A stretch of DNA of 44,157 nt from an uncultured Bacteroidales bacterium (GTDB lineage: Bacteria > Bacteroidota > Bacteroidia > Bacteroidales > Paludibacteraceae), in assembly GCA_946534715.1 (NCBI GenBank), contig CAMNCW010000055.1, forward strand, positions 1 through 44,157, read 5' to 3'. Below are positions 24,241 through 31,150 of this stretch, piece after piece; within the stretch, counting starts at the first letter, position 1, and every line of letters starts with the position of its first letter. The translations under genes and the position numbers were made by a program. Below the pieces are notes generated by a model. The model was not told the DNA's origin. It worked only from the letters and a program-made list of their open reading frames with translations, and made no database searches.

Positions 24241-26544
24241 TTACAGTTTAAGACTGAGTCCCGCAAAATACGTACGCGGAGTGGTAAGACCGTAGATGTA
24301 ATTGGCATCGCGGTCTTTTCCTTTGTCTATATCGCGCTGGTATTGGTCGAGTATGTTTTTGACGCCGCAACTTACCTCCATGCAGTAATGCTTATAGAGG
24401 TGAATATCATACGCCAGACGGAGTCCCAAATCAAAGAAAGAAGGAGTTTTCACTTCCTCATCCTGCGGTATATATCCGGCAAAGTGCGGTACGAGCATAG
24501 AGCCGGTAGCTTTTCCGTTGAGGGAGATGGTGAAGTCGCGCAAGGGGCTGATATCCAAGAGGAAATAGCCGTAGTTGTCAGGAGTGCGGAGCATACGCGT
24601 CTGTGCGGCAACGGTCGGGCTCCATTGCTGGGCTACCGTATAACGGCTCTGCTGGTAGGTATAACCGGCGGAAAGTTGGAAATTGAAGGTGGATAATTGC
24701 AGCGCGAGCTTGCCCTCCACGTTCAGTCCTCCGACCCATGCTCCCGGGGCGTTGGTACGCGTAATGAGCATGTTGCCTGCAGCGTCCTGACCGTCCTCGC
24801 GGAGGAAGAACACGTCTTGCAGATAGGTGTAGAAGCCTTCTGCGGTGAGGTTGATCTCCCACCCTCCACCGAAACGGCGATACCAATCGGCACTGAGAGT
24901 AGCGCTATGCGAATACTCGGGTTTGAGGTTCGGGTCAAGTGTGATAAGCGAGACCGCACCGCCGACAGCCGCTACGTGCAAGTCCTCGTCATAAGCCTGT
25001 GGGGCACGGTAACCGCTGCTGTAACCGGCGCGGAAGACCAGTCCTTCTATCGGGGTATAACGGACGGTTGCGCGAGGGTTGACCACGACGTTACGGAGCA
25101 TGTTGTGCTTCTCCGCACGCGCACCGACCAGCACGCTCCATGCCTCGTTTTTCCATTCGTTCTGAGCGTACGCGCCTACCACGTGCACCTTTTGGTTAAT
25201 ATCGCGGTTGTAGCCCAACATACGGTCATGCAGCCCGTTGTAGTTGTATTCGGCGCCCACGGTCAAGTCGCCGTTCATCGGTCCGCAGGGATAAGAGAAG
25301 CGGTATTGTATGCCGGTGTTGGAGGTCAGATCCTTGCTGCGACCATAGGCATTGAGATCCTGTCCCGTACCGAAATAGCTCTCGCGGCCTATATGCTGGA
25401 TAGCCGAATAGGCGGAGACGAAATGGCGGTTATCCTCCGAAAACCAATCGAAGGCGAGCGAACCGGCGTCTATGTGATGGCGCAGCTGTTCCGCTACGTC
25501 CGCGTTATGCGGCTCTTCATCGCGTTTGTTACCTCCACGGCGATAGTCGGTGGTATGGTGGTACTCGGCGGTGATCTTACTGTATGCCGAGGTCTTGAAG
25601 AAAAGGCGTGTTCCCGCAGTAGTGGCTTTCAGTTGCGGCAGCTCGCTGAACCCGTCCAAGTCCCGGTCGTAGGCACTGCGGGTACGGTGGGTAGCAAAGA
25701 TGTACGCACCTATCTTGCGGTTTTCGCTCATGACCGAGGCGTTGAGGTCGGTGTTGATATCATAGCCGGCATGTTCGTTGATATTCGAGATATTGGATAT
25801 ATTGACGAAATTGCGCACCGGCTCTTTGGTGATGATGTTCACCACGCCGCCGATAGCGTTCGCGCCATAGACCGCAGATCCGCCGCCTCGCATCACCTCG
25901 ATGCGGTCGATCATCGCCGCCGGTACCTGCTCCAAACCATAGACGGACGCCATGGAAGAGAAGACAGGACGGCTGTCCATCAGGATCTGGGTATATTGGC
26001 CTTGCAGACCGTTGATACGGAGATCGGTCTTACCGCAGTTGGAGCAGGTGTTATCCACCCGCAAGCCGGGCTGGAAAGAGAACGCGTCAGCCACACAACT
26101 CACGGCAGTGGTCTCAAAGAGTTTGGGTGAGAGAACATTGACGATGGTGGCGGTCTCCTGACGTTTGGTAGCGTAACGGTTTGCTGTAACAACTACGTTT
26201 TCCAGCATCTGAGACTGCTCATGAAGTACCGCTTTGAGCTCGACGGTCTTATCCTCTTCCAATACAACCGGCAGTTCTACGGTCTCGTACCCCATATAGG
26301 AAAAGACGATGATCTGCCTGCCAATAGGCAGGTTTTTGAGCCAATAGTGACCGCTCTCGTCCGTTACTGTACCTATATTCGTGCCCTTTATTTGGACGGT
26401 TACATACGGCATATGTTCACCGGTCTTTTCGTCGAGAACGTGGCCTGTCAAGTGTGCATCAAAATTATAGGTCTCCCCATTCACCATGGAAAAAGCAGAG
26501 AGCAAGACGCATAAGCACACTAAAAAAGAATGTATTTTTTTCAT
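24241..26544 (-). CDS. TonB-dependent outer-membrane receptor
   Basis: The protein has 767 residues. A signal peptide (about 1-23) is followed by a CarboxypepD_reg-like domain (HLTGHVLDEKTGEHMPYVTV), then the plug domain from about 115 and a 22-strand barrel ending in an aromatic-poor LSLKL. The plug has an unusual CSNCGKTDLRINGL, a Cys-x-x-Cys followed by the plug core, and RIEVMRGGGSAVYGANAIGG. The Cys pair suggests binding of a metal or haem ligand, but that is inference. Four heptamer units (24674-24701) lie in the barrel coding region. Its leader is nearly identical to that of the next receptor gene. Confidence 0.9.
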   Translation of the reverse strand: MKKIHSFLVCLCVLLSAFSMVNGETYNFDAHLTGHVLDEKTGEHMPYVTVQIKGTNIGTVTDESGHYWLKNLPIGRQIIVFSYMGYETVELPVVLEEDKTVELKAVLHEQSQMLENVVVTANRYATKRQETATIVNVLSPKLFETTAVSCVADAFSFQPGLRVDNTCSNCGKTDLRINGLQGQYTQILMDSRPVFSSMASVYGLEQVPAAMIDRIEVMRGGGSAVYGANAIGGVVNIITKEPVRNFVNISNISNINEHAGYDINTDLNASVMSENRKIGAYIFATHRTRSAYDRDLDGFSELPQLKATTAGTRLFFKTSAYSKITAEYHHTTDYRRGGNKRDEEPHNADVAEQLRHHIDAGSLAFDWFSEDNRHFVSAYSAIQHIGRESYFGTGQDLNAYGRSKDLTSNTGIQYRFSYPCGPMNGDLTVGAEYNYNGLHDRMLGYNRDINQKVHVVGAYAQNEWKNEAWSVLVGARAEKHNMLRNVVVNPRATVRYTPIEGLVFRAGYSSGYRAPQAYDEDLHVAAVGGAVSLITLDPNLKPEYSHSATLSADWYRRFGGGWEINLTAEGFYTYLQDVFFLREDGQDAAGNMLITRTNAPGAWVGGLNVEGKLALQLSTFNFQLSAGYTYQQSRYTVAQQWSPTVAAQTRMLRTPDNYGYFLLDISPLRDFTISLNGKATGSMLVPHFAGYIPQDEEVKTPSFFDLGLRLAYDIHLYKHYCMEVSCGVKNILDQYQRDIDKGKDRDANYIYGLTTPRTYFAGLSLKL
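24674..24701 (-). repeat. In-frame heptamer array in the first TonB receptor gene
   Basis: Plus-strand units AGTTGGA, AATTGAA, GGTGGAT, AATTGCA in register, translated as QLSTFNFQLS on the minus strand. The pattern is like those in the GSCFA gene and the second receptor gene. Confidence 0.55.
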
Positions 26545-26552
26545 TGAAATTT

Positions 26553-26606
26553 GTACCTTAAATCAAAAACGGGTGCAAAGGTACAATTTTTTTTGCAAAT
26601 ACACAA
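26553..26606 (-). promoter_or_regulatory. Promoter and conserved leader of the first TonB receptor gene
   Basis: On the minus strand TTG, 20 bases, TACCTTTG (26576-26583). A 32-base stretch (26553-26584) running from the -7 box to near the ATG is shared, with two mismatches, with the second receptor gene. It begins GTACCTT and ends AAGGTAC, an inverted repeat. Confidence 0.75.
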
Positions 26607-26628
26607 GTTTTTAAGACAATTTTTGATA

Positions 26629-26656
26629 AAAAACCCGAAAGAAATCATTCTTCGGG
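26629..26656 (-). terminator. Terminator of the second TonB receptor gene
   Basis: On the minus strand CCCGAA and TTTCGGG flank the stop codon and are followed by six T. The stem overlaps the last three codons of the gene. Confidence 0.8.
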
Positions 26657-28969
26657 CTTTTCGAGGTCGTATCGGAAACCGAGATACACTTTCCATCCGG
26701 CGGTGGGACCCCATGCCATGGAGGCGTCAAAGTCGGGACCGAAAGGAGCATCCGCGCCGATGATGGGATTAAACTGACGGAAGTTCGTCATGTTTTCTGC
26801 TCCGAGATAGAGGCTGCATGTACGGAAATACTTGGTTATCTGCGCCATGAGTTGCGGATACCAGGTCACGGGGCGCGGGTTCTTCAAGCCCCCTGCGAGA
26901 TCCGCCATCGGCACGAAACCGTCCGGCATTCGGCTGATGCCGTTAAACTGCGCCGTGACGTCAAACTGCCATTTCTTGAGCGGCGTCTGATAAGACGTGG
27001 TGATCACGCCTTTGAAGCGGTTGGTGAGCGGTTTGATGCGTAGCCGGGCGTTACCCTCGGCATCGACAGTGGTCTGCTCCACGTCCGTCCAACGGAAAGC
27101 CGCCGTCCATGTCCAGCCCCTGAGCACCTCCATCGACGCTTCCACCTGCGCGCTGTGGGCAAAAGACTTGGCACCCGGCATGTCGGACTGATTATAGATA
27201 TACACCGCATGTTTGTCACGGTCGAGATCGACAATGACGGAATTGAAGAAATGGGTGTAGTAATACTCCGCGGAGAGTTGGAGCTGCTTGCTGCCCACGG
27301 GGATATAGAAGGTGGTGCTGATACCTGTGTTCGCCGCCCGTTCCTGCGCCACAGAGTTCAAGTGCAGCGCGCGGCTTGAAGGCAGCATGAACGCATTATC
27401 GGCAATGACATTCGGCGAACGATAACCAAAACCCGCAGAAGCGCGCAGCGTCCACCATTCAAAGGGCGAATAGCGCACGTTAGCCCGCGGCGTAGCGAAG
27501 AAACCGTACCGGGTGGAATAATCCGCACGGACACCGGCTACCAACGATAGCGTCTCGGCATACGTGTAGCTGTATTCGGCAAAGATACCCGGTGTCAGCT
27601 CCTGACGGTTGAAATGGACAGTTGATAATTGAGAATTGACCATGGAGAGATCCTCGTTGTAGCGGTCGTAATTGACGGAGAGACCGGTAGAGAGACGATG
27701 GTCATTGTCTATCAGTCCCCCACCCTCGAAATTGAGCTGACAGATCGCGTTGAGGTACGCGTTGAGCTGGTTCGCTTTCCAGTTCCGCGGACCATAGGTG
27801 TTGTCCAGATCGTGGTAACTGACCGCCGTTATCACCGCCACCGACGAGCCGGACTCGTCGTCAAAGACATAGCCGTTCTTCATGAACCCTTCCACACGCC
27901 GGGTGTTGAGGTTGATGAGGTACGGATTGGTGACGGGGGTTGGATGATGGGCGATTTGTCCTCCGCGGCGACGGTCAAAGAGCCCGCGGGCAAAGGCCTG
28001 AAACGTATAATCGCCGTGCTTGTAGAACCAGCGGTTCGCCAAGTTCGCATTCTGTATCTTCGGCATGTCGGCAAACGTGTCGTGGTTCTCGTCCATCGCG
28101 TGGTACGAGCCGGTATAATGCGCCATAATGCCGGTATAGAGCGATTGGTGATGGCAATGTTCGCCCTCCTCATGGTGATGCTCGTGCTCGTGCTCCTCAT
28201 CGTCCTTTAGCGGGATCTTCCAACCGCCCATGATATTCGCCTCCGCCATGGTCTCGGAATTGACCATGAGGTTTAAGGAGAAGGGGTTCTGCGTCTGCGG
28301 TTTGAGCAGTTCCACATTGATCTGACCGGAAGTAGCCTCATAGCCGTTGATCACCGAGGACGTACCTTTGCTGACCTGTATCGAACTCATCCATGAGCCG
28401 GGTATATACTCCAAACCGAAGTTCTGCGCAAGCCCCCGCACCGCCGGTGTGTTCTCTTGGATCAACTGCACGTACGTGCCGCTCAGACCGAGCAGACGGA
28501 TCTGTTTGGCGCCCGTGGCCGCATCGGCATAGGCTACATCCACCGACGCATTCGTTTCAAACGCCTCGGAGAGGTTGCAGCACGCCGCACGGCATAACTC
28601 CTCCGTACCGATCGTCTCGGTGTCAAAAGCGGAAGTGCGGCTTTTGAGCACTCCCATACGCCGTTCCGTGATCGTCACCTCATCCAGCACCGTCTCATCC
28701 ACCAACACGATCGTCAACGGCTGACGGTTCAGCACCACCAGCGTATCGTTATGGCAGCCCACGAAAGAGGCCACCAGACGGTTGGTGCCTTTTACCGGCA
28801 TGATCGTAAAATTACCTTCAAAATCCGTGGCTACGCCGGTGCCGGTATTTGCCCAATAGACGTTTGCGCCTACCAGCGGTTCGCCATGATCATCCAACAC
28901 CACGCCGCTCACCTGTGCATGCGCACACACCGACGCAAATATAAATAGGAGTATCAGTATCTTTTTCAT
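26645..28969 (-). CDS. TonB-dependent receptor with a His-rich loop, probable metal uptake
   Basis: The protein has 774 residues. A signal peptide (about 1-18) is followed by a CarboxypepD_reg-like domain (GVVLDDHGEPLVGANVYW), then a plug with ELCRAACCNLSEAFETNASVD and a barrel. At about 250-270 is a run of His and Glu (KDDEEHEHEHHHEEGEHCHH), placed in an early extracellular loop. His-rich loops of this sort occur in zinc receptors such as ZnuD and bind divalent metals. The exact ion is unknown. Five heptamer units (27613-27647) insert NSQLSTVHF. It lies upstream of the first receptor gene in the same direction but has its own promoter. Confidence 0.88.
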   Translation of the reverse strand: MKKILILLFIFASVCAHAQVSGVVLDDHGEPLVGANVYWANTGTGVATDFEGNFTIMPVKGTNRLVASFVGCHNDTLVVLNRQPLTIVLVDETVLDEVTITERRMGVLKSRTSAFDTETIGTEELCRAACCNLSEAFETNASVDVAYADAATGAKQIRLLGLSGTYVQLIQENTPAVRGLAQNFGLEYIPGSWMSSIQVSKGTSSVINGYEATSGQINVELLKPQTQNPFSLNLMVNSETMAEANIMGGWKIPLKDDEEHEHEHHHEEGEHCHHQSLYTGIMAHYTGSYHAMDENHDTFADMPKIQNANLANRWFYKHGDYTFQAFARGLFDRRRGGQIAHHPTPVTNPYLINLNTRRVEGFMKNGYVFDDESGSSVAVITAVSYHDLDNTYGPRNWKANQLNAYLNAICQLNFEGGGLIDNDHRLSTGLSVNYDRYNEDLSMVNSQLSTVHFNRQELTPGIFAEYSYTYAETLSLVAGVRADYSTRYGFFATPRANVRYSPFEWWTLRASAGFGYRSPNVIADNAFMLPSSRALHLNSVAQERAANTGISTTFYIPVGSKQLQLSAEYYYTHFFNSVIVDLDRDKHAVYIYNQSDMPGAKSFAHSAQVEASMEVLRGWTWTAAFRWTDVEQTTVDAEGNARLRIKPLTNRFKGVITTSYQTPLKKWQFDVTAQFNGISRMPDGFVPMADLAGGLKNPRPVTWYPQLMAQITKYFRTCSLYLGAENMTNFRQFNPIIGADAPFGPDFDASMAWGPTAGWKVYLGFRYDLEKPEE
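27613..27647 (-). repeat. In-frame heptamer array in the second TonB receptor gene
   Basis: Plus-strand units AATGGAC, AGTTGAT, AATTGAG, AATTGAC, CATGGAG in register. On the coding strand this reads SMVNSQLSTVHF without a stop. Confidence 0.6.
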
Positions 28970-28977
28970 TGAATTAT

Positions 28978-29031
28978 GTACCTTAAATCAAAAACGGGCA
29001 CAAAGGTACAAAAAAAAACTGACATATGCAA
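28978..29031 (-). promoter_or_regulatory. Promoter and conserved leader of the second TonB receptor gene
   Basis: On the minus strand TTTG, CATATGTC in a 20-base spacer, then TACCTTTG (29001-29008). The leader 28978-29009 matches that at 26553-26584 in 30 of 32 positions. The rest of the gap up to 29116 holds a weak hairpin near 29055-29074 and nothing else I can name. Confidence 0.8.
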
Positions 29032-29116
29032 ATTTTCTCTCCAATTACAGCAAGAAATCCCTATTATTGGGGATGTTTGAGAAGGTTAACCACTTCCGGC
29101 AGATACTTATTTATAG

Positions 29117-29147
29117 TTGTATATTTCAAAAATTATTAGTATCTTTG
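29117..29147 (+). promoter_or_regulatory. Promoter at the left end of the IS110 element
   Basis: TTG at 29117-29119, 20 bases, TATCTTTG at 29140-29147. It drives the candidate bridge RNA and the transposase. The TTG appears to lie outside the element and the -7 box inside it. Confidence 0.7.
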
Positions 29148-29154
29148 CACCCGA

Positions 29155-29305
29155 TTAACATCAAAGGAATGGAGTAAGGCCGACTGTTAGGTGGTAGCAA
29201 AAACCGTTTGGGACGTTCAGCCCCCATCCCTTATACATCTTTAAAACTGGATAGTTCATTGGGCTTTAGACCCCGCATTAGCAACGATAGCGTTCAGATG
29301 TATCA
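29155..29305 (+). ncRNA. Candidate IS110 bridge RNA
   Basis: The untranslated region before the transposase folds on paper into two adjacent stem-loops. Stem 1 pairs AAGGAATGG (29164-29172) with CCATCCCTT (29224-29232), one mismatch. Stem 2 pairs ATACATCT (29233-29240) with AGATGTAT (29296-29303), perfect. The large loops (about 51 and 55 bases) fit the target-binding and donor-binding loops of known IS110 bridge RNAs. The two stems abut, so they could stack. The promoter lies just upstream. Confidence 0.55.
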
Positions 29306-29338
29306 GATGTTTAATCGAACAATAAATCAAGTATCACT

Positions 29339-30301
29339 ATGACTTACATTGGCATTGACGTAAGCAAGGATTCGTTCGTAGCAGCTTATCCTGCAAAGAG
29401 TGGTTACACCACTACAACATTCCCTAACACCACTAGTGGTGTGCGCCGATTCATTCAATCGCTCACTGAGGATTGCCATTGTGTGATGGAGGCAACCGGC
29501 AACTACAGTATGCTGCTTCTCTACCTTCTCCAGGAGTCTGACATTGCTGTCAGTATGGAGAACCCGCAGAAGATCAAGCATTTTGCACGTGCAATGTTAA
29601 GCACCACTAAGACAGACGATATAGATGCTAAACTAATCGCTAAATATGGCGAGAAGATGGAACCACAGCCCTATAAAATCCCGTCTGAGAGTATCATTCT
29701 GCTTAAGCAGAAACGCACTGTGCTTAGGCAGCTTAAGAAGCAGTTAACTATGATGATCAATCTACAGCACTCCTTATCTGTCTTGCCCAAACAAGATCCT
29801 ACAGCAAAGGTTGCAACAGAGCAAACGATTAAGTTCCTGCGCAAGCAAATCTCCAAAATGGAGGAGGAGATAACTAAGCTTTCTAATAAGGAGTTTAAGC
29901 GCCAAATGGAACTCTTAACATCCATAAAAGGTATCGGCGAGCACATCGCTGCTGCAATCATTACTGCCACAGGTGGCTTTACGTACTTTAGTTCTGCTAA
30001 GCAGATTTCACGGTACTTGGGGCTCTGTCCTACTTATGAGCAATCAGGTACGTCAATACATTTCAAAGGTCACATTAATCGTAATGGAGATACACATCTA
30101 CGTAGTCAACTTTATGTTGTCGCATTCGCTTCTATTAGGTTTAATACCGCTTGTCGAGAAACTTATGAACGCTTACGCTCAAGAGGCAAATCCGGCAAGG
30201 CGGCAATCATCGCTGTAGCTAACAAACTAATCCGTCAGATGTTCGCTGTAGTGATGAATGATCGACCTTATATAGATGGATATGTATCATCATTAGCATA
30301 A
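29339..30301 (+). CDS. IS110-family transposase
   Basis: The protein has 320 residues. The N-terminal RuvC-like DEDD domain has D7 in GIDVSKDSF, E51 in MEATGNY and D93/D96 in TDDIDA. A central coiled coil (about 110-190) is followed by the C-terminal Tnp_IS116/IS110/IS902 domain with ITATGGFTYF, ISRYLGLCP and the likely catalytic Ser in YEQSGTS. The order DEDD then Ser is typical of IS110 recombinases, which work with a bridge RNA. The frame is intact. Confidence 0.95.
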   Translation: MTYIGIDVSKDSFVAAYPAKSGYTTTTFPNTTSGVRRFIQSLTEDCHCVMEATGNYSMLLLYLLQESDIAVSMENPQKIKHFARAMLSTTKTDDIDAKLIAKYGEKMEPQPYKIPSESIILLKQKRTVLRQLKKQLTMMINLQHSLSVLPKQDPTAKVATEQTIKFLRKQISKMEEEITKLSNKEFKRQMELLTSIKGIGEHIAAAIITATGGFTYFSSAKQISRYLGLCPTYEQSGTSIHFKGHINRNGDTHLRSQLYVVAFASIRFNTACRETYERLRSRGKSGKAAIIAVANKLIRQMFAVVMNDRPYIDGYVSSLA

Positions 30302-30370
30302 AAAATCATTTTTTTGTCACTTTTTTAATATAGTTCGTCCAAAATTACCAAAAATGTTCCAAAAATTATT

Positions 30371-30742
30371 TATTGTTCACAGATTAAACAGATGAAACAG
30401 ATTTTTTAGGGGGCCGGACGATACTATCGCCCGGTTTATATGAACGCTCGCCGATATGGGGAGGCGAGGGAACGTCGCTTTAATAAGCGACGCAGAGGAC
30501 GAAGGCGAGGAGCTATGGTGGCGGTGAGGTCGCAGTAGAAAGCGACGGCGTTCGCGCGATGGGTAGCGACATAGCGAAATAGTATGTCTTTGTGGATGAA
30601 CGAGTGACCGGCTCGCGGATTGGGGTCAATGTATAAATCGGATCTTGCCATTGTTCCGCTTCTCGGGGCTTTGGTCGAGCAAACACACACCGTAAGGCTA
30701 TCTGCTTGCGGAGGCTCTCCGCCGAAAAGCGGTGCAAAGGTA
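30371..30742 (-). other. GC-rich structured region of unknown nature, no convincing gene
   Basis: Between the IS110 end and 30742 the sequence turns GC-rich with several hairpins: CCGGACGATA/TATCGCCCGG (30413-30433), CGTCGCTT/AAGCGACG (around 30473-30494) and a small CCGC/GCGG near 30720-30732. A TACCTTTG box on the minus strand (30735-30742) points into it. Two overlapping minus-strand frames of 74 and 84 codons are open but Arg/Pro-rich and unlike known proteins, so I treat them as unproven. It could be a structured RNA, a remnant of a mobile element or a small dispersed repeat. Confidence 0.4.
30735..30742 (-). promoter_or_regulatory. Isolated -7 box reading into the GC-rich region
   Basis: The minus strand reads TACCTTTGCAC, as in other promoters, but no TTG stands 19-20 bases upstream. 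This weakens the call. Confidence 0.4.
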
Positions 30743-30810
30743 CGGATAATTATTTTATGAAGTGGGATATTTTAATGTGTGCCGATAGATGATGATAGAA
30801 ACTGATAGGT

Positions 30811-30849
30811 GATGATAGATGCTGAAAAAAAATGATGATAGATGCTGAA
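30811..30849. repeat. Direct repeat GATGATAGATGCTGAA, two copies
   Basis: Two exact copies of GATGATAGATGCTGAA begin 23 bases apart (30811 and 30834), preceded by more degenerate GATGATAG-like units from 30783. This is a small AT-rich repeat cluster with no gene. Confidence 0.6.
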
Positions 30850-30855
30850 TAGGCA

Positions 30856-30884
30856 TAAAAAAAAGCACCTCAAGCAGAGGTGCT
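30856..30884 (-). terminator. Terminator after the 45-aa ORF
   Basis: On the minus strand AGCACCTC, a 5-base loop, GAGGTGCT and a run of eight T. It supports transcription of the small minus-strand ORF that ends at 30919. Confidence 0.85.
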
Positions 30885-30893
30885 GAAAGCGGG

Positions 30894-30911
30894 ATTTGTC
30901 CGCGGACAAAT
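30894..30911. other. Perfect 18-bp palindrome
   Basis: ATTTGTCCGCGGACAAAT is fully self-complementary. It lies between the stop of the 45-aa ORF and its terminator. It could be a dimeric protein-binding site or part of an RNA stem. Confidence 0.5.
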
Positions 30912-30918
30912 TCTGACA

Positions 30919-31056
30919 CTATTTGGTGTTCATCCGATTGCGTGCTTTGCAAAAATCGTCGTCTGTAAAGACGTATTTAGGGGCTGAAAACTGATTGATC
31001 AGTTCTGCTTTGCGAGCATCCGAAAACTGGCGAATATGTATATACAATTTTTGCAT
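30919..31056 (-). CDS. Small hypothetical protein or gene remnant, 45 aa
   Basis: An ATG at 31056 opens 45 codons, starting MQKLYIHIRQFSDARKAEL and ending FCKARNRMNTK. The composition is charged and the region is bracketed by terminators on both sides, which suggests its own transcript. The start lies inside a TTTGCGTATATGC motif of the -33 type, with no -7 box before the ATG, so the real start may differ or the gene may be a fragment. No family is recognised. Confidence 0.4.
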   Translation of the reverse strand: MQKLYIHIRQFSDARKAELINQFSAPKYVFTDDDFCKARNRMNTK

Positions 31057-31074
31057 ATACGCAAATAAAAATGC

Positions 31075-31105
31075 AAAAAATCGCCCGGGTGAGCGATTTT
31101 TGCTT
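31075..31105 (-). terminator. Terminator of the 535-aa membrane protein gene
   Basis: AAAAATCGC, a loop of CCGGGTGA, GCGATTTTT. The A and T runs allow function on both strands. It lies 46 bases after the stop at 31151. Confidence 0.8.
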
Positions 31106-31150
31106 GTTCGAGGTCTAATGATACCACTTCGATCGGGGGTGTTTGCACAA

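Larger units (their letters stand above)
29127..30370 (+). mobile_element. IS110-family insertion sequence
   Basis: An 11-base direct repeat, CAAAAATTATT, occurs at 29127-29137 and at 30360-30370 and is the best guess for the core at the two ends, giving a length of about 1.24 kb. No terminal inverted repeats were seen, as expected for IS110. It holds a ~200-base non-coding leader and one transposase gene with no frameshift, so it may be active. The exact ends are inferred. Confidence 0.7.

Noticed and set aside
24697..26130. 477-codon open frame antisense to the first TonB receptor
   Set aside because: The receptor frame has signal peptide, plug and barrel motifs; the antisense frame is a GC-driven shadow with no recognisable domain.
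26545..26610. Cobalamin riboswitch before the first TonB receptor
   Set aside because: The leader from the -7 box to the ATG is only about 30 bases, too short for a riboswitch.
30413..30433. Hairpin after the IS110 element as its terminator
   Set aside because: No proper T tract follows on the plus strand.
30436..30737. Two overlapping minus-strand frames (84 and 74 codons) in the GC-rich region
   Set aside because: Arg/Pro-rich, mutually overlapping and without known motifs. I keep the region as unexplained rather than calling a protein.
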